Shown here: positions 1-4,812 of the stretch, piece after piece
Position numbering within the stretch: position 1 is the stretch's first letter
Layout of the letters: each line of letters begins with the position of its first letter
Assembly: GCA_030145595.1 (NCBI GenBank)
Contig: JAQYVG010000225.1
Coordinates: 1 to 5,386 of the forward strand
Length of the DNA stretch: 5,386 nucleotides
DNA from: Desulfobacterales bacterium
GTDB lineage: Bacteria; Desulfobacterota; Desulfobacteria; Desulfobacterales; UBA11574
Direction: 5' to 3'
Made by a program: the position numbers and the translations under genes
The notes under the pieces: model-generated
The model's database searches: none
The model's input: only the letters and a program-made list of their open reading frames with translations
Told to the model about the DNA's origin: nothing

Positions 1-1
1 G

Positions 2-58
2 GGGGACTGTGCATTAGATTGGATCAATAAGGCTGCCGGTAAAGGTCCGGGAGGATAG
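2..58 (+). CDS. 3' end of an unidentified upstream gene (partial)
   Basis: One frame is open from the left edge to a TAG at 56-58 and would end in the peptide GDCALDWINKAAGKGPGG. The other two forward frames stop earlier, at 28-30 and 14-16. The stop lies 5 nt before the TTG start of the methyltransferase, and the GGGAGG ribosome binding site of that gene sits inside these last codons, as expected for tightly packed operon genes. The fragment is too short to assign to a family. By position it would be another member of the surface-polysaccharide operon, but that is inference only. Confidence 0.4.
   Translation, partial: GDCALDWINKAAGKGPGG
49..54 (+). promoter_or_regulatory. Ribosome binding site that decides a TTG start
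   Basis: GGGAGG is a strong Shine-Dalgarno match placed 9 nt before TTG at 64-66. This spacing supports the TTG as the real start of the methyltransferase. Confidence 0.7.
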
Positions 59-63
59 TTTTT

Positions 64-687
64 TTGAAGGAGACTTATCTATATAATAACGACAGACCTA
101 TTTGCTCAAGCAGCTATATATGGGAAGCGCTAATCAAGATCCTTTCAAAACATGATGTAAGCCATAAGAAGATATTTGAAATCGGCTGCGGGAATGGTGC
201 CACAGCCAATATGCTCGATCAGTTAGGATACGATGTCACCGGTGTCGACACATCAATTAGCGGTACTGAAATAGCGAGTAAATCTTTTCCGCATTTAAAA
301 CTATTTCAAGGATCTGCTTATGATGACCTCGCAAAAAAATATGACAAATTCCCCATTGTAATGAGCTTGGAAGTAATAGAGCATCTTTATTATCCGCGAA
401 AATTTGCTAATAATTTCTACTCTTTATTGGAAGATGGCGGCATGGGTGTAATATCGACCCCGTACCATGGCTATTTAAAAAATTTGGCGCTTGCATTAAC
501 AGGAAAAATGGACACCCATTTTTCACCTTTATGGGATGGAGGTCATATCAAATTCTGGTCTGTGCAAACTCTAAAATCTCTGCTTTCTGAGGCGGGATTC
601 GAAGATATCAGTTTTGTACGAGTCGGCAGGATTCCATTGCTTGCCAAGTCAATGATTGCTGTTGTGTACAAGAACACATCACGATAG
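64..687 (+). CDS. Class I SAM-dependent methyltransferase of a surface-polysaccharide cluster
   Basis: This 207-aa protein has a Rossmann-fold methyltransferase domain of the UbiG / Methyltransf_11/23 type. The SAM-binding motif I FEIGCGNG is at residues 38-45, the acidic residue expected to bind the ribose is D62 in VTGVD, and SLEVIEHL (101-108) is the post-motif region. The later stretches STPYHGYLKNL and DGGHIKFWSVQTLKSLLSEAGF are typical of methyltransferases in O-antigen and capsule clusters. No signal peptide or membrane segment is visible, so it should be cytoplasmic. The start is TTG, supported by a good ribosome binding site. The stop is 11 nt before the glycosyltransferase start, so the two are probably co-transcribed. 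The likely role is methylation of a sugar or lipid-linked glycan intermediate; the acceptor cannot be read from the sequence, and another small-molecule substrate is possible. Confidence 0.88.
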   Translation: MKETYLYNNDRPICSSSYIWEALIKILSKHDVSHKKIFEIGCGNGATANMLDQLGYDVTGVDTSISGTEIASKSFPHLKLFQGSAYDDLAKKYDKFPIVMSLEVIEHLYYPRKFANNFYSLLEDGGMGVISTPYHGYLKNLALALTGKMDTHFSPLWDGGHIKFWSVQTLKSLLSEAGFEDISFVRVGRIPLLAKSMIAVVYKNTSR

Positions 688-698
688 GGTCTCTTATT

Positions 699-1481
699 TT
701 GCTTAAACTATCTATCATAACGGTCTGTTTCAACGCTGCAAGCACTATAAGGCATTGTATCGAGAGTGTTAGCGGTCAAAGCCTGCAAGTCGAACATATC
801 ATTATCGACGGCGGGTCTGACGATAAGACCCTGGAATTACTTAAGCATTACAGATCTCAAGTTGCCAGGTTGATCTCTGAACCAGACAGCGGAATTTACG
901 ACGCCATGAACAAAGGGCTGCGACTGGCCAGCGGGGATGTAATCGGAATTCTAAATGCCGATGATTTTTATTCAGATCCAGGGACATTGCAAAAAGTAGC
1001 AGAAGGTTTCAAAGATCAAAAAATAGATGCCTGCTATGGTGACCTGGTTTATGTAGATGCCACCGACATCCGCAAGATTGACCGCTACTGGCGTTCCGGA
1101 AGTTATGACAGGTGTAAATTCTATAATGGCTGGATGCCGCCGCATCCTACTTTTTTCGTACGACGCTCGGTTTATAAGAAATACGGCCTTTTCAATTTAG
1201 GTTTGGGGTCGGCCGCTGATTACGAACTGATGCTCCGATTCCTCCTGAAACACAAGGTTGCATGCAAATATATTCCTGAAGTATTAGTTTGCATGAGAAC
1301 CGGAGGTCAAAGCAACGCCTCAATAAAACATCGCTTGACGGCACATAGAAACGACTATTTAGCCTGGAAAGTAAATCAACTTAAGTCGCACCCCTGGACT
1401 CTAATGATGAAGCCTTTGCGTAAAATAGAACAGTACATAAGGAGGCCTCATACAGGGGTATATGATCCGGAACCAGATTGA
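699..1481 (+). CDS. Family 2 glycosyltransferase (WfgS-like)
   Basis: This 260-aa GT-A fold glycosyltransferase should transfer a sugar from a nucleotide donor to a growing surface glycan at the inner face of the membrane. It opens with the GT2 signature LSIITVCFNAASTI (residues 4-17), followed by IIIDGGSDDKT (34-44), SEPDSGIYDAMNKG (60-73) and the metal-binding DXD-type motif NADD (86-89). The block PPHPTFFVRR (147-156) and SAADYELMLRF (171-181, with D174 and E176 near the expected catalytic base) match the group containing O-antigen transferases such as WfgS. No membrane helices are obvious. The length is normal for the group. The start is TTG, with only a weak GGG 9 nt upstream beside the stop of the preceding gene, which suggests translational coupling. 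An ATT at 696 is a less likely alternative start. Donor and acceptor sugars cannot be predicted. It is the last gene of the operon before a repeat-filled spacer. Confidence 0.92.
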   Translation: MLKLSIITVCFNAASTIRHCIESVSGQSLQVEHIIIDGGSDDKTLELLKHYRSQVARLISEPDSGIYDAMNKGLRLASGDVIGILNADDFYSDPGTLQKVAEGFKDQKIDACYGDLVYVDATDIRKIDRYWRSGSYDRCKFYNGWMPPHPTFFVRRSVYKKYGLFNLGLGSAADYELMLRFLLKHKVACKYIPEVLVCMRTGGQSNASIKHRLTAHRNDYLAWKVNQLKSHPWTLMMKPLRKIEQYIRRPHTGVYDPEPD

Positions 1482-1483
1482 CT

Positions 1484-1507
1484 ATTGTTGATTGTTGATT
1501 GTTGATT
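1484..1507 (+). repeat. Tandem heptamer array ATTGTTG
   Basis: There are three perfect head-to-tail copies of ATTGTTG (1484-1490, 1491-1497, 1498-1504) plus a partial ATT. The array starts 3 nt after the glycosyltransferase stop codon. I see no GC-rich hairpin here that would act as a classical terminator for the operon. Confidence 0.9.
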
Positions 1508-1575
1508 TGTGGAATCGCTTCGCTCTGTCATTTTTATTTGTCTGTCGCATAAATGATACGCAAGCATGATATGAT

Positions 1576-1606
1576 TTGAATAAATAGGTACTAATTGCGT
1601 TAAAAT
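1576..1606 (+). promoter_or_regulatory. Possible thrS promoter (weak)
   Basis: TTGAAT (1576-1581) could serve as a -35 element and TAAAAT (1601-1606) as a -10, but the 19-nt spacing is longer than ideal. Transcription from here would give a thrS leader of roughly 100 nt containing the hairpins described separately. The region is AT-rich, so chance matches are likely. Confidence 0.25.
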
Positions 1607-1614
1607 GCAATTAG
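1591..1614 (+). repeat. Inverted repeat in the thrS leader (first hairpin)
   Basis: CTAATTGC (1591-1598) pairs perfectly with GCAATTAG (1607-1614) around an 8-nt loop. Its right arm shares 1611-1614 with the next inverted repeat, so the two hairpins cannot both form fully at once. Confidence 0.7.
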
Positions 1615-1672
1615 GTGTTAGGTTTAAGTTCCAAATAGGGCCTAACACCTAAAACTTAGAACCTAAAACTTA
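1611..1672 (+). repeat. Opposed heptamer arrays with a 12-bp inverted repeat
   Basis: TTAGGTGTTAGG (1611-1622) is exactly complementary to CCTAACACCTAA (1641-1652), with an 18-nt loop. Both arms follow a 7-nt period. The left units are TTAGGTG, TTAGGTT and TAAGTTC. The right units are CTAACAC, CTAAAAC, TTAGAAC and CTAAAAC (1642-1669). The 11-mer CCTAAAACTTA occurs twice, exactly 14 nt apart (1648-1658 and 1662-1672). The element lies 44 nt upstream of the thrS start, so it would be in the leader if transcription begins upstream. Confidence 0.85.
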
Positions 1673-1697
1673 ATGAATTCGATGCCTACGAATTCAT
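1673..1697 (+). repeat. EcoRI-core hairpin upstream of thrS
   Basis: ATGAATTCG (1673-1681) pairs with CGAATTCAT (1689-1697) around a 7-nt loop. The hairpin ends 18 nt before the thrS start codon, close to the weak ribosome binding site GGTGA (1704-1708), so it could influence translation initiation. The 8-bp stem core TGAATTCG/CGAATTCA recurs in the hairpin just after thrS. Confidence 0.85.
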
Positions 1698-1715
1698 CAA
1701 TATGGTGATAGTCTA

Positions 1716-3632
1716 ATGATAAACATAACATTTCCTGATGGTAATATAAAGGCTTTTGAAAATAATCCAACAGGGTTGGATGTAGCCAAAAGCATTTCAG
1801 AGGGTCTGGCGCGTGATTGCGTTGCACTGGAATTAAACGATGAGATGGTCGATTTGAATGCGGAAATCAGCCATGACACCAACATTAAACTGATCACGAC
1901 CAGGGATGAGGAAGCGCTTGAAATTCTCCGGCACAGCGCGGCCCATGTTATGGCTGACGCCATTTTGCGGCTTTATCCGCAGGCCAAACTAACGATAGGT
2001 CCGGCAGTAGAAAACGGTTTTTATTACGACATCGACATGGAGCCGGTATCAGAAGAAGATTTTCCCAAAATCGAGGCCGAAATTAAAAAAATTATCAAGG
2101 CCAAACTTCCATTTGAACGTCATGAGGTTTCAAAGTCCGAAGCGCTTAAATTTTATAAAAACGAACCCTATAAGCTCGAAATGATCTCAGACCTTATAGA
2201 TGATGGAATATCGTTTTATTCTCATGGAGATTTTACCGACCTGTGTCGCGGCCCGCACCTTCCTCATACAGGATTTATCAAAGCCATAAAGCTTATGAAG
2301 GTTTCAGGCGCCTACTGGCGTGCCGATCAAACCAAGGCACAGCTCCAGAGAATCTACGGTACGGCCTTTTTCAACAAAAAAGAGCTGAATAAATACTTGA
2401 ATTTTCTTGAAGAAGCCAGGAAAAGAAACCACCGGAAGATCGGTACAGCGCTTGATCTTTTCAGTTTTCATGATGAAGCATCCGGCATGGCTTTTTTCCA
2501 TGCCAAAGGAATGGTGGTATGGAACGCCCTTTTGGATTATTGGAGAAAAGAACACCGGGCTGCAGGGTATGTTGAAACCAAGACCCCCATTCTGCTCCAG
2601 CGTGCGTTATGGGAACAAAGCGGCCACTGGGAAAATTATCGCGAAAATATGTACACTTCCATAATTGATGAAGACGAATATGCCATTAAGCCCATGAACT
2701 GCCCCGGTGGAATGCTGCTGTATAAAACCAAACGTCATTCCTACAAGGATCTGCCAATTCGTGCATCGGAAATCGGGCTGGTCCACCGGCATGAGCTTTC
2801 CGGTGTTTTGTCCGGACTTTTCCGGGTCCGTGCATTTCATCAGGATGATGCCCACATTTTTATGACACCGGATCAAATTCAAAATGAAATCTTAGGTGTT
2901 TTGCAATTGGAAGAACGCATTTACAAGACCTTTGGACTCGGGTTTAATCTGGAGCTTTCAACACGTCCTGAAAAATCTATCGGCACCGACGAGCAGTGGG
3001 AAGTCGCCACCAAAGGTCTGGAAGCGGCTCTGGAAGCTTATGGTCAAGAATTTAAAATCAACGAGGGAGACGGCGCTTTCTACGGTCCCAAGATCGACTT
3101 CCACATCAAGGATGCCCTGGGCCGCACTTGGCAATGCGGGACGGTTCAACTGGACATGTCACTTCCTGAACGATTTAACCTTTTTTATATTGGCAAGGGT
3201 AATGAAAAGCTCCGTCCCATTATGATTCACAGGACTGTTTACGGTTCTATAGAACGATTTTTTGGTATTCTGACCGAGCATTTTGCAGGAAAATTTCCAC
3301 TGTGGATGGCTCCGGTACAGGCCGCCATTCTGGCTATAAATGATGATCTTGTACCGTATGCAGATGATGTTAAAATAAAACTCGAAAATGCCGGGCTGCG
3401 CGCCGAAGTAGATGACAGAACCGAAAGCCTGAACAAAAAAGTTCGAGATGCTCAACTAAATAAAATACCGCTTATCCTGACCATCGGCAACAAGGAGAAG
3501 CAGTCCGGAAATCTTTCCGTCAGAACATTAGACGGCAAGGTCCGCTTCGGAATTTCCCATGGGGAGTTTTTAGCCAGGGTACTTGAACACATCAAAAATA
3601 GAAAACTGGACCTGAATATTTTTGAGGAATAA
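1716..3632 (+). CDS. thrS: Threonyl-tRNA synthetase
   Basis: ThrS charges tRNA-Thr with threonine using ATP, in the cytoplasm. The 638-aa protein has normal length and all expected domains: an N-terminal TGS domain (about 1-61), the editing domain (about 65-225), the class II catalytic core (about 240-530) and a C-terminal anticodon-binding domain (about 535-632). Editing residues are H73 and H77 in RHSAAH and C177 and H181 in DLCRGPH. The catalytic zinc ligands correspond to C329 in MNCPGG, H380 in QDDAH and H505 in IMIHR. Motif 2 lies around FRVRAFHQDD, and motif 3 is GSIERFFGIL, with R514. The ATG start follows a modest GGTGA 7 nt upstream. No T-box is seen. The infC-rpmI-rplT genes that follow thrS in many bacteria are absent, so thrS is probably transcribed alone. 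Hairpins and heptamer arrays flank it on both sides. Confidence 0.98.
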   Translation: MINITFPDGNIKAFENNPTGLDVAKSISEGLARDCVALELNDEMVDLNAEISHDTNIKLITTRDEEALEILRHSAAHVMADAILRLYPQAKLTIGPAVENGFYYDIDMEPVSEEDFPKIEAEIKKIIKAKLPFERHEVSKSEALKFYKNEPYKLEMISDLIDDGISFYSHGDFTDLCRGPHLPHTGFIKAIKLMKVSGAYWRADQTKAQLQRIYGTAFFNKKELNKYLNFLEEARKRNHRKIGTALDLFSFHDEASGMAFFHAKGMVVWNALLDYWRKEHRAAGYVETKTPILLQRALWEQSGHWENYRENMYTSIIDEDEYAIKPMNCPGGMLLYKTKRHSYKDLPIRASEIGLVHRHELSGVLSGLFRVRAFHQDDAHIFMTPDQIQNEILGVLQLEERIYKTFGLGFNLELSTRPEKSIGTDEQWEVATKGLEAALEAYGQEFKINEGDGAFYGPKIDFHIKDALGRTWQCGTVQLDMSLPERFNLFYIGKGNEKLRPIMIHRTVYGSIERFFGILTEHFAGKFPLWMAPVQAAILAINDDLVPYADDVKIKLENAGLRAEVDDRTESLNKKVRDAQLNKIPLILTIGNKEKQSGNLSVRTLDGKVRFGISHGEFLARVLEHIKNRKLDLNIFEE

Positions 3633-3634
3633 GT

Positions 3635-3666
3635 ATGCTGAATTCGCAAAAGATCGAATTCAGCAT
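3635..3666 (+). terminator. Hairpin after thrS, possible terminator
   Basis: ATGCTGAATTCG (3635-3646) and CGAATTCAGCAT (3655-3666) form a perfect 12-bp stem with an 8-nt loop, starting 2 nt after the thrS stop. A T-rich stretch (GTTTGGTTTTT) follows but is interrupted by G residues, and the stem is not GC-rich, so intrinsic termination may be weak. It may instead be a dispersed palindromic element, because its core matches the hairpin before thrS. Confidence 0.5.
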
Positions 3667-3761
3667 GTGTTTGGTTTTTCGTATTTAGTGTTTTGTTTCA
3701 AAAATAAGCCGACATACAAGCTTGTTGGATCACCAAACACTAAAAACCAAATACAAAATAC
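3667..3761 (+). repeat. Opposed heptamer arrays forming a long imperfect inverted repeat
   Basis: The left array is GTGTTTG, GTTTTTC, GTATTTA, GTGTTTT (3667-3694). The right array is CACCAAA, CACTAAA, AACCAAA, TACAAAA (3731-3758). The right array read on the other strand gives the same kind of GTNTTTN unit, so the two can fold into an imperfect hairpin of about 20 bp with G-U pairs and a few mismatches. The 36-nt spacer contains the palindrome ACAAGCTTGT (3716-3725). No convincing gene lies in 3633-3831: the open frames there only run through these repeats. Confidence 0.8.
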
Positions 3762-3831
3762 TTTTGCAAAAAGCTCTATTTATCGACGTTCAGGAAACCA
3801 TCAATTTAAATTATACCCTAATTGAGCGAAA

Positions 3832-4038
3832 ATGACAGATAATGCAGGCGTTACAACCCACAAAATAAAATGGTGTGACTTGCGCTGTGAATATGCCGGC
3901 TTTGCCAAGCTGGATGCTTTAGACGGAAGCTGTCGAACCTTTCAATCCCTTTGGTGCGAAAAACTGAAAAAACATGTAACCAAAAACGCACCCTGTGAAG
4001 ACGCGTTTGGGGAAAGGCGGCCGACCACCGGCTGGTAA
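3832..4038 (+). CDS. Small Cys-rich protein of unknown function
   Basis: This 68-aa soluble protein has no signal peptide or membrane helix. It contains five cysteines (C15, C19, C34, C42, C55) in the pattern C-x3-C-x14-C-x7-C-x12-C, set in the stretches KWCDLRCEYAGF, ALDGSCRTF, LWCEKL and NAPCED. This arrangement suggests a small metal-binding or iron-sulfur protein; the spacing is not that of a classic ferredoxin, rubredoxin or zinc ribbon. I recall similar short WCDxRCE...DALDGS...CRTF proteins in sulfate-reducing bacteria, but cannot name a characterised family. The ATG has only a weak GAG-type ribosome binding site 5 nt upstream. The gene stands alone between repeat-rich spacers. The conserved-looking cysteine motifs argue for a real gene; the function is unknown. 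Confidence 0.72.
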   Translation: MTDNAGVTTHKIKWCDLRCEYAGFAKLDALDGSCRTFQSLWCEKLKKHVTKNAPCEDAFGERRPTTGW

Positions 4039-4135
4039 CTAGCTCGTCACGCGTTGCGGGTTACGGGTTTTTTTAGTTCAAAATCCAAAATCGTTTGTTG
4101 CTTGTTACTTTTTTGCCAGTTACTGATTACTGCTT
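4039..4135 (+). repeat. Non-coding spacer with degenerate heptamers
   Basis: No gene is visible. A GCGTTGC, GGGTTAC, GGG run ending in a T-tract (4051-4074) follows the Cys-rich gene; it lacks a clear stem, so I do not call it a terminator. From 4093 the sequence keeps a loose 7-nt period (GTTTGTT, GCTTGTT, ACTTTTT), ending in ACTGATT and ACTGCTT (4122-4135), which are variants of the unit in the ACTGGTT array further on. Confidence 0.5.
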
Positions 4136-4197
4136 GCCCGGCGGCTTGTCGGGTCGTAGCCGGAGGCGTAGCCTGAAGCCTTGGCGAAGACGGGATC
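4136..4197 (+). repeat. GC-rich block interrupting the heptamers
   Basis: This stretch of about 62 nt is much richer in G and C than the DNA around it. It contains the related 12-mers CGTAGCCGGAGG (4155-4166) and CGTAGCCTGAAG (4167-4178), and a small hairpin AGGC-GTA-GCCT (4164-4174). Heptamers of the ACTGNTT type lie on both sides, so it looks like an inserted or retained block within an array. Confidence 0.5.
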
Positions 4198-4267
4198 ACC
4201 GATCACTGGTCACTGATTACTGGTTACTGGTTACTGGTTACTGGTTACTGGTTACTGATCACTGTGG
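4198..4267 (+). repeat. Tandem heptamer array ACTGGTT
   Basis: Ten consecutive 7-nt units run from 4198 to 4267: ACCGATC, ACTGGTC, ACTGATT, five perfect ACTGGTT copies (4219-4253), ACTGATC and ACTGTGG. The middle is homogeneous and both edges are degenerate, the pattern expected when copies are added by slippage. The array ends 20 nt before the start codon of the VanZ-like gene and 12 nt before its AGGA ribosome binding site. Confidence 0.95.
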
Positions 4268-4287
4268 TCTTTAGCAATTAGGAAAAG

Positions 4288-4713
4288 ATGGGAACATCAA
4301 TCAATGCAAGGTTTAAAAATTTTCTATTCTACTGGCTTCCGATTTTTATTTACTGCCTTTTGATTTACATCCAGTCTTCCTATCCATCACCTGAAGAAGT
4401 CCCCCAACTACCCTACATTGACAAGGTTCTCCATTTTGCGGCCTATGCCCTTTTGAGCGCCCTCTTTTTAAGGGCTTTTAAAACGCTTCCGATAAAAGAC
4501 AATATAAAGCTGATAACAATTCTTGCCATAACATTGTCTTCGCTTTATGGCATCAGCGACGAAATTCACCAGTATTATGTCCCCTACCGGGACGCTGATA
4601 TTATGGATGCTCTGGCAGATATAATCGGCAGTATTTTCGGAGTCTATATTTATCACTTCTTTTGGCTGGAACGACTGCGGAAGGCACGGCACTCACAACC
4701 TAACAGTTCGTAA
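4288..4713 (+). CDS. VanZ-like integral membrane protein
   Basis: This 141-aa protein has four predicted membrane helices (about residues 11-30, 46-63, 73-90 and 106-127), the usual layout of the VanZ-like family. Family motifs are clear: DKVLHFAAYALL (45-56) at the start of helix 2, SDEIHQYYVPYRDADIMDAL (90-109) after helix 3, then ADIIGSIFG in helix 4. The founding member VanZ gives low-level teicoplanin resistance, but most stand-alone relatives in Gram-negative bacteria have no known role, and resistance should not be assumed here. The ATG is preceded by AGGA with a short 4-nt gap. No clear promoter is visible; it would have to lie in or upstream of the ACTGGTT array. The gene ends shortly before a shared terminator and is convergent with metF. 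Confidence 0.9.
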   Translation: MGTSINARFKNFLFYWLPIFIYCLLIYIQSSYPSPEEVPQLPYIDKVLHFAAYALLSALFLRAFKTLPIKDNIKLITILAITLSSLYGISDEIHQYYVPYRDADIMDALADIIGSIFGVYIYHFFWLERLRKARHSQPNSS

Positions 4714-4736
4714 TTTTGCAACAAAAAATTAAAGAA

Positions 4737-4770
4737 AAACCCCCGGCCTTTTTGCTAAGACCGGGGGTTT
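4737..4770. terminator. Strong bidirectional Rho-independent terminator
   Basis: AAACCCCCGG (4737-4746) pairs with CCGGGGGTTT (4761-4770). After a single C-A mismatch the stem continues with CTT/AAG around a short loop. The hairpin is GC-rich and flanked by T-rich DNA on the + strand (TTTGTTATTT) and, read on the - strand, by a long T-rich run. It can therefore end both the VanZ-like transcript and the convergent metF transcript. Confidence 0.93.
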
Positions 4771-4812
4771 GTTATTTGCGAAAACTGTGGATTAATCCAA
4801 ATATTACATGAG

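Noticed and set aside
1439..1470. AAGGAGG as ribosome binding site of a new gene
   Set aside because: It lies inside the glycosyltransferase. The next ATG is too far away and opens only a nine-codon frame.
1448..1648. Minus-strand open frame across the glycosyltransferase end and spacer
   Set aside because: It translates the ATTGTTG repeats into a low-complexity peptide and shows no protein motif.
1482..1715. T-box riboswitch or E. coli-type tRNA-mimic operator before thrS
   Set aside because: No T-box consensus or antiterminator is visible, and none of the hairpin loops convincingly mimics the threonine anticodon arm.
2304..3455. Several open frames on both strands within thrS
   Set aside because: They are shadows of the thrS reading frame, which is fully supported by its motifs.
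3622..3825. 67-codon open frame overlapping the end of thrS
   Set aside because: It runs through the hairpin and both heptamer arrays, has low-complexity content and lacks a ribosome binding site.
4051..4074. Terminator after the Cys-rich gene
   Set aside because: There is a T-tract, but no stable stem precedes it.
4198..4267. CRISPR array
   Set aside because: The units are only 7 nt and directly adjacent, with no spacers and no cas genes nearby.
4288..4713. Glycopeptide resistance gene
   Set aside because: The family match is to VanZ-like proteins in general. There are no other van genes, and a Gram-negative context makes resistance unlikely.
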